Shown here one piece after another: positions 25,418-34,394 of a DNA stretch of 64,000 nucleotides. The notes beneath the pieces were generated by a model. The model worked only from the letters and a program-made list of their open reading frames with translations. It searched no databases and had not been told where the DNA came from. Position 1 is the first letter of the stretch, and every line of letters begins with the position of its first letter. This DNA is from Chloroflexota bacterium. Lineage in GTDB: Bacteria > Chloroflexota > UBA11872 > VXNJ01. The translations under genes and the position numbers were made by a program. Location: assembly GCA_009840625.1 (NCBI GenBank), contig VXNJ01000001.1:124001-188000 (forward strand), read 5' to 3'.

Positions 25418-25737
25418 CCCCGCCTCCGATTTCCGGCAACTGTCCAAGTTCGATTCTGCGCACGGAGGGAATGACTGGGGCAAGGATCTCGAATGGCAAT
25501 TGTTGAGGGGCATCGCGTAATGCGGGTGATGGTTCTGGCAAAGGCCGCTCCGGACTGCGAGGCGGGCCGGTTGCCATCGGCGGAGTTGCCCTTCGGGAGC
25601 GACTAGAAGACCGCTAGCGGAGAAGCCGCCCCGGCGATCGACCCCCAGCAATCGGCGGCGCCGGCACTTGAAAGCCAATTGCGGCGGATTCCTGAAAACC
25701 GAGCGATTGACGGCCGTGAGCCGCCACGGCGGACAAA
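25418..25737. other. divergent intergenic region, no gene seen
   Basis: 320 bases separating the small membrane protein (minus) from the deoxy-sugar operon (plus). I see no repeat, RNA or coding frame with a ribosome binding site. Promoters for both directions should be here. Confidence 0.45.
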
Positions 25738-26841
25738 ATGGGCATGAGCCGGAAATCCGCTAGGAGTCAATTCGGGGTGCGCGCGCGAATCGGGGTGATC
25801 GGCACCGGGTGGTGGGCAACCCAGCACCATATCCCCAGCCTCTTGAACTACCCGGCGGCCGACCTGGTGGGGATTTGCGACCTGAAGCCGGAAAAGCTCC
25901 AGCGGGCCGCCGATTATTACGACATTCCCGGCCGCTTCACCGACCACCGCGAGCTGCTGGCGGCGAACCTCGACGGCGTCGTGGTCGCGGTCCAGCACGC
26001 CTACCACTACCAGGTCGCCCGCGATGCCCTGGACGCGGGCGTGAGCGTCTTGGTGGAAAAACCGATGACCCTGCACGCGCACGAGGCGTGGGACCTGGTG
26101 GATCGGGCCGCGGCCGGGGACCTGCACCTGATGGTCGGCTACACGTTTCACTTCACCCGCCACGCCAAGGCCGCCCACGAAATCGTCAGGTCGGGCCGGC
26201 TGGGGGAAATCCAGTTTGTTTCGGGGCTGTTCGCCACGATGGTCGAATCGTATCTGCGGGGACGCCCGCAAGATTATGTCGACCATTTCCAGTTCCCGGT
26301 CACCGGACCCGAGCCATCGACGTACTCCGATCCGGCGATCGCCGGCGGCGGACAGGGCGTTCTCCAAGTCACGCATCCGATGGGAATGGTGCTCTGGGTG
26401 ACCGGCCTGCACGCGATCGAGGTCACCGGGTTCGTCGAGAACTTCGATCTCGCCGTCGACCTGGCGGACGCCTTCTCGTATCGCCTCAGCAACGGCGGCG
26501 TCGGGGTGATGGGATCCACCGGAGGGGTCCGTCCCCACCAGTCACCGCTCCAGGCCAACACCTACTTCGGCAGCGCGGGGATCATCGAGCAGGACCTGAC
26601 CGGCGGGATCCTGCGGGTCAGCTACCATGACGGGACGTCGGAGGACTTCGCGGATCTGACCGGGGACGAACTCTATCCCCAGCACGCTCCGGCCAGGGCC
26701 CTGGTCGACCTGATCGGCAAGGGAGGCGAGAACCGCGCGCCGGGCACCGTCGGCGCCCGAGTGGTCGAATTCCTCGAAGCCGGTTACCGGTCCTCGGCCG
26801 AAGGCCGGACCGCCCGGATCCCCGCCCGTCCAGGAGATTGA
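25738..26841 (+). CDS. Gfo/Idh/MocA family NAD(P)-dependent oxidoreductase
   Basis: A 367-residue sugar or inositol dehydrogenase-type enzyme. The Rossmann motif I-G-V-I-G-T-G-W-W-A is at about residue 18, the E-K-P motif containing the catalytic Lys is in V-L-V-E-K-P-M-T, and the substrate-side His appears in G-V-L-Q-V-T-H-P-M-G, with Q replacing the more usual D at the G-G-x-x-x-D/H position. Two-domain length is normal. It overlaps the next gene by four bases (TTGA) and opens a three-gene operon with a mutarotase-like and a lactonase-like protein, so oxidation of a (deoxy)sugar to its lactone is the likely role. Confidence 0.92.
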   Translation: MGMSRKSARSQFGVRARIGVIGTGWWATQHHIPSLLNYPAADLVGICDLKPEKLQRAADYYDIPGRFTDHRELLAANLDGVVVAVQHAYHYQVARDALDAGVSVLVEKPMTLHAHEAWDLVDRAAAGDLHLMVGYTFHFTRHAKAAHEIVRSGRLGEIQFVSGLFATMVESYLRGRPQDYVDHFQFPVTGPEPSTYSDPAIAGGGQGVLQVTHPMGMVLWVTGLHAIEVTGFVENFDLAVDLADAFSYRLSNGGVGVMGSTGGVRPHQSPLQANTYFGSAGIIEQDLTGGILRVSYHDGTSEDFADLTGDELYPQHAPARALVDLIGKGGENRAPGTVGARVVEFLEAGYRSSAEGRTARIPARPGD

Positions 26842-27170
26842 CCGGGCAAGTGCAGCGCGTCGGGTTCCTCCTCAAGGTACGTGAAGACCGGATCGACGAG
26901 TACAAGCGTCACCACCGCGCGGTCTGGCCGGATATGCTGTCCGCATTGCGCCGGCACGGTTGGCGAAACTACTCGCTGTTCATGGCCCCCGACGGATTGC
27001 TGTTCGGCTATTTCGAGGCTGATGAGAGCTTTGCTGAAAGCCTTGCCGGGATGGCCGACGAGGAGGTAAATACCCGCTGGCAGGAATTCATGGCCGAATT
27101 CTTCGAGGGCCCGCCGGGCCACCCCGACCAGCGCATGCTGGAGCTGGAGCAGGTCTTTTTTCTTGACTGA
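26838..27170 (+). CDS. L-rhamnose mutarotase family protein
   Basis: A 110-residue RhaM-like protein with the family pattern: V-G-F-L-L-K-V at the start, then D-E-Y-K-R-H-H-R-A-V-W-P, R-N-Y-S-L-F, L-F-G-Y-F-E, and a C-terminal H-P-D-Q segment before V-F-F-L-D. RhaM interconverts the anomers of L-rhamnose; relatives may serve L-fucose or other 6-deoxy sugars. TTG 26838 overlaps the previous stop, but AGGAG lies only one base before it; GTG 26850 is a reasonable alternative start. Its place between a sugar oxidoreductase and a lactonase-like protein supports a non-phosphorylated sugar oxidation pathway. Confidence 0.92.
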   Translation: MTGQVQRVGFLLKVREDRIDEYKRHHRAVWPDMLSALRRHGWRNYSLFMAPDGLLFGYFEADESFAESLAGMADEEVNTRWQEFMAEFFEGPPGHPDQRMLELEQVFFLD

Positions 27171-27260
27171 CTCCGGTTACCGGCCGGAAATCCGGGAGCT
27201 GATCCGGAGAAACGGTCGCGGTACCATCCCAAAAGCGCGACCAATGCAATGGAGCGATCC

Positions 27261-28133
27261 GTGAGTCTGCCGCGATTCGTTGATTCGCATGTTCACTACT
27301 ACGACATGCAACACCCCGAACTGGTCTATTCGCACTGGGGTCCGGACGTGGTTCACCCGACGCTGGGGACCCGCGTGCGCACGCTCGGCGAACGAAATTT
27401 CCTGGCCGAGGACTTTATCGAATTGACGCGCCCCTTCAACGTGGCCAAAGCCGTCCACGTCCAGGCCGCGATCGGCTCGCCCGATCCGGTTGCCGAAACC
27501 GCCTGGCTCCAGGAAGCGGCCGACCGCACCGGTTTCCCGCACGGCATCATCGCCGCCGCCGACCTCTCGAGCGCCGACGCCGAGACGACGCTGCAGAGGC
27601 ACTGCCGGTTTGCCAACATGCGCGGAGTCAGGGATTTCGAAGTGGCCGATCGGCTTGACGACCCGGCCACTCTGCGCGGGTTCGCGCTGCTCGAGGAGAT
27701 GGGCCTGATCGCAAGCATGAATGTGACCTGGGAACACATGGCCCGGGTTCGCTCGATCGCCGAGCGTCATCCGGAACTGCAGATGGTGGTCGACCACACC
27801 GGCTCGCCGCGGGGGCGGACGCGCGAGTACATCGCCGACTGGCGCCGCGGAATGGCCACCGCGGCCGGGGCCGGCAACGTCTGGTGCAAGCTCTCCGGAC
27901 TGGGGATGACCGACCACGAATGGAGCACCGATTCAATCCGGCCGTTCATCGAATACTGCATCGAAACCTTCGGCGTCGAGCGTTGCTTTTTCGGTACGAA
28001 CTGGCCGGTCGACAGCCTCTTTAGCAGCTACGAAGCGGTCGTTGCCGCCTACGCCGAGATAACCGCCGGGCTGAGCGAGGGCGACCGGACCGCCCTGCAC
28101 GCCGGCAACGCCGAAAGGCTCTATCGGATTTGA
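27261..28133 (+). CDS. amidohydrolase-2 family lactonase-like enzyme
   Basis: A 290-residue TIM-barrel amidohydrolase of the PF04909 group that includes L-fucono- and L-rhamnono-lactonases. Visible metal or active-site residues are H-x-H in V-D-S-H-V-H-Y-Y-D, His in V-V-D-H-T-G-S-P, the W-C-K-L-S-G-L strand, and Asp in F-G-T-N-W-P-V-D. GTG 27261 is chosen because GGAG lies six bases upstream; ATG 27249 overlaps that GGAG and would add four residues. It closes the operon after the oxidoreductase and mutarotase and would hydrolyse the resulting sugar lactone. The exact sugar is inference. Confidence 0.9.
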   Translation: MSLPRFVDSHVHYYDMQHPELVYSHWGPDVVHPTLGTRVRTLGERNFLAEDFIELTRPFNVAKAVHVQAAIGSPDPVAETAWLQEAADRTGFPHGIIAAADLSSADAETTLQRHCRFANMRGVRDFEVADRLDDPATLRGFALLEEMGLIASMNVTWEHMARVRSIAERHPELQMVVDHTGSPRGRTREYIADWRRGMATAAGAGNVWCKLSGLGMTDHEWSTDSIRPFIEYCIETFGVERCFFGTNWPVDSLFSSYEAVVAAYAEITAGLSEGDRTALHAGNAERLYRI

Positions 28134-28155
28134 ACCGGGAATTCGAACCGAGGCC

Positions 28156-29433
28156 TCAGGCGTGGACCGCCACCGATCCTGAGGCGGCACGGAGCGCGCC
28201 GGAGTAGATCGCCCGCAGCGTGGCGACGGCCAGGCTGATGAAAACCACCGCGACGAACCCGGTCCCCATGACGGTAAGGACGGCCGGAGCGCCGACCGCG
28301 TCGGCGGCGATACCGTTGACCAGATTCAGGACCGCCATGTTGCCGCCGATGTTGATCTGCTCCAGGCCGGTTATGCGGCCCCGCATCCCGTCCGGGGCCA
28401 GCGATTGGATCATGGCGATGCCGATCGCCATGAAAGCGGCCTGCGAGCCGCCCATCGCCGCCGCCCCGACGATCGCCACGGTCACGTTCGAGGAGACCGC
28501 CAGCAGGACCATCGATGCCCCGCTGAGCAATCCCGTCACCAGCAGCGCCTGTCCGCGCAGGGCCGCGCTCTGCAGTCCGGCAACAATCACCACCCCGACG
28601 ACGGCTCCGCCGCCGACGCCCATCATCAGGTAGGAAACGCTCGCGGTTGCCTCACCCAGGGCGTCGCGCGCCAGGACCGGCAGCATCGACTCGAATGACA
28701 TCGTCATGGCGCAGTGCAGAGCGACCAGGATGAACAGCCAGCGCAGCGGCCGGTTGCCCCAGACGAACCGGTAGGCGGCCCAGAGGCTGGCGGCCAATTT
28801 CTCTCCGCCGGTGAGTTCACCCGATGACCTGACGCGTATCGCCATCACGCTGGCAATGCCGAATGCATAGAGAAATATGCTGGCCACGAATGCCGCCTGC
28901 GGCCCCTGCAACAGCAGCAGCGGGGCGATGACCGCCGGTCCGACCAAGCGCGAGCCCTGGATCGCCAGTTGATTCAACGCCACCGCGTTTAGTAGCAGGT
29001 TGCGCGGTACCAGGTTTGGAATAAGGCTCTGGGTGGCGGTTATCTGGAATGTCCGGAACGATCCGTCAATCAGGGCCAGGGCAACGATTTGCCAGACCTC
29101 GATCGAATCGGTGAGCGCAAGCGCCGAAAGCAGGACCGCGTGACCCAGCTGGAATCCGTAGGCGGCCGCCAGGACGGTGCGTCGGTCGAATCGGTCGGAC
29201 ACGTACCCGGACAGCGGCGGAACGATAAAGCGCGGCGCCATCGCGGCGAACGTGGCCAGCCCGACCAGCCCCGAGGACCCGGTAGCCGCCAGGATGAACA
29301 CCCCGCGGGCGATGATCAGCGCCCAGTAGGCCGACTGGCCGCTGAGGCCGCCCAGCAGGACCCAACGAAAGTCGCGGTGACGCAGCGCGCCGGACCCGCG
29401 CAGGTAGGCGCCGGAGATAACCTCTCGGATCAC
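28156..29433 (-). CDS. MFS transporter (EntS/MFS_3-like exporter)
   Basis: A 425-residue major-facilitator protein with about 12 membrane helices. The cytoplasmic loop signature between helices 2 and 3 is G-Y-V-S-D-R-F-D-R-R-T-V, and the equivalent in the second half is D-G-M-R-G-R-I-T-G. The R-H-R-D-F-R-W opening is typical of the EntS/MFS_3 branch, whose members export siderophores, macrolides or other small molecules. No biosynthetic genes are adjacent, so the substrate is open. The start is GTG 29433. It is convergent with the lactonase operon at only 22 bases. Confidence 0.9.
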   Translation of the reverse strand: MIREVISGAYLRGSGALRHRDFRWVLLGGLSGQSAYWALIIARGVFILAATGSSGLVGLATFAAMAPRFIVPPLSGYVSDRFDRRTVLAAAYGFQLGHAVLLSALALTDSIEVWQIVALALIDGSFRTFQITATQSLIPNLVPRNLLLNAVALNQLAIQGSRLVGPAVIAPLLLLQGPQAAFVASIFLYAFGIASVMAIRVRSSGELTGGEKLAASLWAAYRFVWGNRPLRWLFILVALHCAMTMSFESMLPVLARDALGEATASVSYLMMGVGGGAVVGVVIVAGLQSAALRGQALLVTGLLSGASMVLLAVSSNVTVAIVGAAAMGGSQAAFMAIGIAMIQSLAPDGMRGRITGLEQINIGGNMAVLNLVNGIAADAVGAPAVLTVMGTGFVAVVFISLAVATLRAIYSGALRAASGSVAVHA

Positions 29434-29579
29434 CGGGCGACCCCCCGGAGGATCGGCGCGCCGGTCACGACCGGGAACCGCCGGCCGCCCGAACCGAGCA
29501 AACGAGCGGGCGCCGTCTCAATTCGCCGGCGCATCGAACCCGGGCCCGACGCATTTGGACCGGGTTTGCCGGAGATGAA

Positions 29580-30485
29580 TCAGCCGACCGGGGACGGCGA
29601 CTGGCCGATCGCGTCCAGACGGGCCTTGGCCTCGGCGTACACGTCCGCCGACAGCGGCCCGCTGCGCACCGCGGCGACGTTCTCGGCAAGGTGTTCGGCC
29701 CGCGAGGTCCCGACGATGATGGTGTGGATGTGCGGGTGCGATAGCGTGAACCGCAGTACGAACGCGGACCGACTCTCGCCGTCCTGGCGCAGCTCGTCAA
29801 GGCCGGCGCGCGCGAACTGATCCCATTTGGCAGCCGGTTGCCGCGTGTCGCCCTCGCCCTGGGCGATTCCGCCGCGGATGATCGTGCCTACACCGGAATC
29901 GGCCACCTTCGTGATCCAATCCTCGTGTTCGCGTTCGAGCGCCGAGTAGGGGATCTGCATCGTCGCAAATATCCCCATCTCCAGGAAAACTGGAAGGTGC
30001 GGCAGGGTGGTTGAAATACCGATGTGGCGGGCCTTGCCGGCATCGCGGATTTCCGACAGCGCGCGTCCCAAATCGCCTCCCTCGAATTCGGCAACGGTTG
30101 GATTGTGCGGCTGCAGAATGTCGACGCTTTCGCGCTCCAGGCGCTCCAGGCTCACGTCGATGTTGTAGTGGAAGTTCTCACGCGTCCAGAGGTGGTCGGA
30201 ATTGTTCTGCGTCGGTCTCGTATTGGTGCAGCCGCACTTGGTGGCGAGTGCGAATTCCCCGTAGCGATTGCCCAACCCGCTGCCGATCCACTCCTCGGCG
30301 AACGCGTAGTCAAATGCCGTGTCTATGAAATCGATGCCCGCGTCAAGGGCCGCTTTGTACACCGCGTGCGCGGATTCTTCGGTCCAGTACGGCCGTTCGG
30401 ACCGCCAGAGCGCGGTGCCGAAGCCGAGCCGCGATACCCGCATGCCGGTCTGGCCCAATTCCGCCGTCGGCAGATCGTTGCCCAT
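29580..30485 (-). CDS. aldo/keto reductase
   Basis: A 301-residue (beta/alpha)8 oxidoreductase using NADPH to reduce carbonyls. The tetrad is visible: Asp and Tyr in D-T-A-F-D-Y, Lys in L-A-T-K-C-G and His in L-Q-P-H-N-P. The cofactor end contains I-I-V-G-T-S-R. The opening L-G-x-T-G-M-R-V-S-R-L-G-F-G-T is typical of the YghZ/Tas-like branch acting on small aldehydes or sugars. ATG 30485 has GGGGGAGG six bases upstream; a longer frame to 30776 has no family similarity. It is divergent from the branched-chain-type ABC operon. Confidence 0.93.
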   Translation of the reverse strand: MGNDLPTAELGQTGMRVSRLGFGTALWRSERPYWTEESAHAVYKAALDAGIDFIDTAFDYAFAEEWIGSGLGNRYGEFALATKCGCTNTRPTQNNSDHLWTRENFHYNIDVSLERLERESVDILQPHNPTVAEFEGGDLGRALSEIRDAGKARHIGISTTLPHLPVFLEMGIFATMQIPYSALEREHEDWITKVADSGVGTIIRGGIAQGEGDTRQPAAKWDQFARAGLDELRQDGESRSAFVLRFTLSHPHIHTIIVGTSRAEHLAENVAAVRSGPLSADVYAEAKARLDAIGQSPSPVG

Positions 30486-30795
30486 GCCCGGCCTCCCCCA
30501 AGTCTGTAGCGCTGCCGCATCGCGGCGACAGTACTTTCCAAATTTAGATTGCCGCCGCAAAACCCGGGGCTGCGCGCGCGGCGAAACCGGGCGGCGGCGG
30601 GTCGCCGGGGACCCGGAGGCCGTACTCGGACGGCCGGGCTGCGCGGGAAGTCGGAAAGATTCAATTAAGGTGGACACGGAACCGCCGCCGAATCGCTGCG
30701 CCAGAGTCAGGATTGAAATGGCCGTCGCCCGCGCCGAACCCCAATTCCGCTCCGCCAACGGCCGTCGGCGGACCACCGCGTCCTAATCGCCCGCC
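30486..30795. other. divergent intergenic region before the liv-type operon
   Basis: 310 bases between the aldo/keto reductase (minus) and the first ABC gene (plus). A slightly A/T-richer stretch lies near 30535-30550. No operator, repeat or small gene could be supported. Confidence 0.4.
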
Positions 30796-31560
30796 ATGGC
30801 CGGACCGATCCTGAACGCGCGCGGCCTAGTCATGGACTTCGGCGGCGTGCGGGCGGTCAACGACTGCGCGATCGAAGTCGAAAAAGGTTCGATCACCGGC
30901 CTGATCGGACCCAACGGGGCCGGCAAGACCACGGTCTTCAATTTGATCGCGGGTTTTCACAAGCCGACCGCGGGACAGGTCAGCTTTCGCGATCGGCGAA
31001 TCGAGGGCCTGCCCCCGCACCTGATATTCGGGGCCGGAATCGTGCGCACGTTCCAGGTGCCGCGCGAACTCAAGCGCATGAGCGTGCTGGAGAACCTGAT
31101 GCTGGTTCCGTCCGCCCAGGCCGGCGAGAGCATTTGGCGGGTGATGCTGACCCCCTGGACGATCAAAAGACAGGAACGCGAGATCGCGGATCGGGCCCGA
31201 CAGGTACTGGATTTCACCGGCCTGAGCGAAGTTGCCGACCTCGATGCCGGCAGCCTCTCCGGCGGGCAGAAGAAGCTCCTGGAACTGGCCCGGACGTTGA
31301 TGGCCGACCCCGAGCTGGTGTTGCTGGACGAACCCGGGGCCGGCGTGAACCCGACCCTGCTAAGGCGCCTTGAAGGCGGGATCCGCCGCGCCCGCGACGA
31401 GCTAGGCATCACCTTCCTGCTAATCGAACACGACATGGGATTGATCGGCAGGCTCTGCGATCACGTAATCGTCATGGAGCAGGGCTCGGTTCTCACCCAG
31501 GGTCCGCCGGATTCGGTGCAGCGCGATCAGCGCGTGATCGACGCCTACCTGGGCGGCTAG
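30796..31560 (+). CDS. livG: branched-chain amino acid-type ABC transporter ATPase LivG
   Basis: A 254-residue ATP-binding subunit of a HAAT-family importer. Walker A is G-P-N-G-A-G-K-T-T near residue 38, the ABC signature is L-S-G-G-Q-K-K, Walker B is V-L-L-D-E-P-G-A-G-V-N, and the switch His is in L-I-E-H-D-M. The V-N-P motif after Walker B and the long insert around 105-130 are typical of LivG rather than LivF. It is first of four co-directional genes spaced by 3, 6 and -1 bases, so one operon with LivF and the two permeases. The transported substrate could be an amino acid or another small carboxylate or amide. Confidence 0.95.
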   Translation: MAGPILNARGLVMDFGGVRAVNDCAIEVEKGSITGLIGPNGAGKTTVFNLIAGFHKPTAGQVSFRDRRIEGLPPHLIFGAGIVRTFQVPRELKRMSVLENLMLVPSAQAGESIWRVMLTPWTIKRQEREIADRARQVLDFTGLSEVADLDAGSLSGGQKKLLELARTLMADPELVLLDEPGAGVNPTLLRRLEGGIRRARDELGITFLLIEHDMGLIGRLCDHVIVMEQGSVLTQGPPDSVQRDQRVIDAYLGG

Positions 31561-31563
31561 CAA

Positions 31564-32271
31564 ATGGCTTTGCTGGAGGTCGCGGAGCTGCGTGCCGGAT
31601 ACGGCGATACCGAAATCGTTCACGGCGCCGACCTGGCTATCGACGAGGGCGAAATCGTCACGATCATCGGTCCCAACGGGTCCGGCAAATCGACCCTCAT
31701 GAAGGCACTGGTTGGAATCGTGCCCGCCACCCACGGGTCGATCCGCTTCGACGGTCGCCGAATCAATGACCTGCGTCCCGACCTGCGCATCCCGCTGGGC
31801 ATCTGCTACGTCCCGCAAACCGACAACGTCTTCCCCCGACTGACGGTGCTGGAGAACTTGGAGATGGGCGGCTACCTGCGCAAGGGCGGAATCCGCGAGC
31901 GCATCGCGGAGATGTTCGACCTATTCCCGGACCTGGCCGACCGGCGTTCGGTGCCGGCCGGATCGCTCTCGGGCGGCCAGCGCCAGATGATGGCGGTTGC
32001 CCGCGCGCTGATGCTCGAACCGCGGCTGCTGCTTTTGGACGAGCCGTCGGCGGGGCTCTCACCGCGGTTGGCCCTATCCGTTTTCGACATGGTGGAACGG
32101 ATCAATTCCACCGGCGTGGCGATCCTGATGATCGAACACCGCACAAAGCAGGCGCTGGCGATATCGCACCGCGGTTACGTGCTGGCGACGGGCCAGGTGC
32201 GGATGGAGGCTCCCGGGCCCCAGCTTGCCGTTGACGAGCAGGTCGGCCTGCTCTATCTGGGAAGGGCCTGA
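31564..32271 (+). CDS. livF: branched-chain amino acid-type ABC transporter ATPase LivF
   Basis: A 235-residue second ATPase of the same importer. Walker A is G-P-N-G-S-G-K-S-T, the signature L-S-G-G-Q-R-Q, Walker B L-L-L-D-E-P-S-A-G-L-S, and the switch His in M-I-E-H. The segment I-C-Y-V-P-Q-T-D-N-V-F-P is the LivF-type Q-loop. It starts three bases after livG and would form the ATPase heterodimer with it at the cytoplasmic face. Confidence 0.95.
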   Translation: MALLEVAELRAGYGDTEIVHGADLAIDEGEIVTIIGPNGSGKSTLMKALVGIVPATHGSIRFDGRRINDLRPDLRIPLGICYVPQTDNVFPRLTVLENLEMGGYLRKGGIRERIAEMFDLFPDLADRRSVPAGSLSGGQRQMMAVARALMLEPRLLLLDEPSAGLSPRLALSVFDMVERINSTGVAILMIEHRTKQALAISHRGYVLATGQVRMEAPGPQLAVDEQVGLLYLGRA

Positions 32272-32277
32272 ACCGCG

Positions 32278-33288
32278 GTGCTGGCCGCAATCCTGCGGGT
32301 GCTCGCAAGCCCGGCGGCGCGCCGCCTGAGCCGCGCCGCCCAGCTGGTAGCCGCCATCGCCTTCGGGGCCGCCGCCGCCAGCCAGATTGATCTGGCGGTC
32401 AACGGCATGTTCCTGGGCAGCATCCTCGCGCTGGGCGCGATTGGGATCACATTGATCTACGGCGTGCTCCGTTTCGCCAACATCGCCCAGGGCGACATGA
32501 TGACCTTCGGCGCCTACCTGGCGTTTTTCCTGCTGGTGAGCGTGCTGCCGGAGCACGCCGGTCTGGGGCCTTTCACGTTCGGGTTTCCGCTGCTGCTGGC
32601 GATTCCGATCAGCATGGCCGGGGTTGCCGCGCTGGCGGTGGGGATGGAGATCCTGGTCTTCCGGCGCCTGCGCCTGCGGCGCGCCAACCTAGTTACGATC
32701 GAGATCGCCTCGCTGGGCCTGGCCATAGCGGTCCGCGGAGTGGTGCAGATGATCTGGGACACCCCGGTGCGTTATTACCCGCACGAGGGGCGCGACCACT
32801 ATTCGCTGCCGGCCGGCATCAGCATCGCGCCCAATCACCTCTTCGTCGCCGGTGCGGCGCTGCTGCTGGCAATCGGCCTGCACCTGCTATTGACCCGGAC
32901 CAAGTCGGGCAAGGCGATGCGGGCCACCTCGGACAATCCGGATCTCGCCCGCGCCAGCGGGATCGACACCGACCGGGTGCTGCTCTGGACCTGGGCCATC
33001 GGCGGTCTTCTGGCCGGCGCGGCCGGGGTGCTGCTGGTCATCTTCAACGCCACCTCGCAACTCAAGCCCACCATCGGCTTCCAGTTGCTGGTGCCGCTTT
33101 TTGCGGCGGTGGTCGTCGGCGGCATCGGAAATCCCTACGGGGCGTTCCTGGGGGCGATGCTGATCGGAATCTCGATGGAGGTGTCGACCGCCTGGGCGCT
33201 GCCGACCTACAAGCCGGCGATCGCGTTTCTGGTAATGGTCCTGGTTCTGCTGTTCCGGCCTCACGGACTGCTCGGGGCAAGGGACTGA
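32278..33288 (+). CDS. livH: branched-chain amino acid-type ABC permease LivH
   Basis: A 336-residue inner-membrane permease. After an extra N-terminal helix of about 40 residues, the LivH signature L-A-V-N-G-M-F-L-G-S-I-L-A-L-G-A-I-G-I-T-L-I-Y-G region (residues 40-65) and A-N-I-A-Q-G-D-M-M-T-F-G-A-Y are clear. The EAA-like loop contacts appear in A-M-R-A-T-S-D-N-P-D-L-A-R-A-S-G-I, and G-G-I-G-N-P-Y-G-A follows. It starts with GTG 32278. The stop overlaps the next ATG by one base (TGATG), coupling LivH to LivM. Confidence 0.94.
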   Translation: MLAAILRVLASPAARRLSRAAQLVAAIAFGAAAASQIDLAVNGMFLGSILALGAIGITLIYGVLRFANIAQGDMMTFGAYLAFFLLVSVLPEHAGLGPFTFGFPLLLAIPISMAGVAALAVGMEILVFRRLRLRRANLVTIEIASLGLAIAVRGVVQMIWDTPVRYYPHEGRDHYSLPAGISIAPNHLFVAGAALLLAIGLHLLLTRTKSGKAMRATSDNPDLARASGIDTDRVLLWTWAIGGLLAGAAGVLLVIFNATSQLKPTIGFQLLVPLFAAVVVGGIGNPYGAFLGAMLIGISMEVSTAWALPTYKPAIAFLVMVLVLLFRPHGLLGARD

Positions 33289-34349
33289 TGCTCGAGTACC
33301 TGACCGCATTCCTGATCCTGGTCGGGGTCTATTCGGTATTCACGCTGGGGCTGAACCTGCACTGGGGCTACACCGGCCTTTTCAACATCGGCGTGGCCGG
33401 ATTCTTCGCGCTCGGCGCCTACACCGCAGCGTTGGTCACGATCCGGCCGCCGTTCCCCGACCAGGGCGAGGACTATCTTTACGCGGGGGACCTGGCGAAC
33501 CGGCTGGATGCGGTAGCGGCGATCGCCCCGTTCGATCTCTGGTTCCCCATCGCGCTGCTGGCAGCGTCGCTGGTGGCGGCGCTGGTGGCGGTGGCGGTCG
33601 GGGCGATCACGATCCGGCTGCGCGGCGATTACCTGGCGATCGCGACCCTGGGCATTGCGGAAAGCGTGCGCCTGCTCTTTCTGAACGAGAGCTGGCTCAG
33701 CAACGGCAGCCGCGGCATCTACACGATTCCGCGCGTACTCGGCGAACTGGCCGCGCCGCAGGATTACGACCGGGTTTATCTGGTAGTCGTTCTGGCCGTT
33801 TTCGTGATTCTGTTTGCGATCGTGCGGACGCTGGTACGCTCCCCCTGGGGGCGGGTCCTGCGGGCGATCCGCGAGGACGAGGTCACCGCTCAGGCCTGCG
33901 GGAAAGACATCTTCCGGTTCAAGCTGCAGGCCTTCGTCCTCGGCGCGATCATCATGGCGATCGGCGGCGCCCTTTATGCGTTCAACATACGCGCCATCTC
34001 GCCGATAGCGTTTACGCCCCTGCTGGGCACGTTCATCATCTGGGCGATGTTGGTCGTCGGCGGCAGCGGGCGACTCTACGGGCCGATAGCCGGCGCGTTC
34101 GTCGTCTGGGCCATTTGGAGCGGGTCGCAATTTACTCCCAACGCCCTGGGACTGCTGCCCGAAGCGCTCGGCGCCCCGATACTGGCCGCGCTGGAAACGA
34201 TCGGCCTGGCCAACGTCCGCTACTTTGCAATCGGCGCGCTGGTGGTGCTGGTCCTGCTTTACGCGCCCGCCGGAATCACCCCGGCCCTGGACCGGTACCG
34301 CCGTCGCCTGGGGCGAAACCGGGAGCGGGGCGAAGCCGAACCCGGGTGA
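33288..34349 (+). CDS. livM: branched-chain amino acid-type ABC permease LivM
   Basis: A 353-residue inner-membrane permease partnering LivH. Signatures include L-G-L-N-L-H-W-G-Y-T-G-L-F-N-I-G-V-A-G-F-F near residue 20, I-R-L-R-G-D-Y-L-A-I-A-T-L-G-I-A-E, and the cytoplasmic coupling loop V-L-R-A-I-R-E-D-E-V-T-A-Q-A-C-G. About ten hydrophobic helices are visible. It is the last gene of livGFHM; a hairpin with a short T-run overlaps its end, before the convergent binding-protein gene. Confidence 0.94.
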   Translation: MLEYLTAFLILVGVYSVFTLGLNLHWGYTGLFNIGVAGFFALGAYTAALVTIRPPFPDQGEDYLYAGDLANRLDAVAAIAPFDLWFPIALLAASLVAALVAVAVGAITIRLRGDYLAIATLGIAESVRLLFLNESWLSNGSRGIYTIPRVLGELAAPQDYDRVYLVVVLAVFVILFAIVRTLVRSPWGRVLRAIREDEVTAQACGKDIFRFKLQAFVLGAIIMAIGGALYAFNIRAISPIAFTPLLGTFIIWAMLVVGGSGRLYGPIAGAFVVWAIWSGSQFTPNALGLLPEALGAPILAALETIGLANVRYFAIGALVVLVLLYAPAGITPALDRYRRRLGRNRERGEAEPG

Positions 34350-34372
34350 GGCGCCGCGACCCCGCCCGGGTT
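34339..34372. terminator. hairpin with short T-run between livM and the binding protein gene
   Basis: AACCCGGG (34339-34346) pairs with CCCGGGTT (34365-34372), the T-run continuing to 34374. The left arm overlaps the livM stop region. Because the gene on the other side converges and the stem is symmetric, it could end transcription in both directions. Confidence 0.55.
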
Positions 34373-34394
34373 TTCGATCGTCGGTCTGGCTGTT

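Noticed and set aside
28120-28160. TTCGAA-containing segment as the T-loop of a tRNA
   Set aside because: No acceptor stem, anticodon arm or CCA end could be paired around it; it lies at the end of the lactonase gene.
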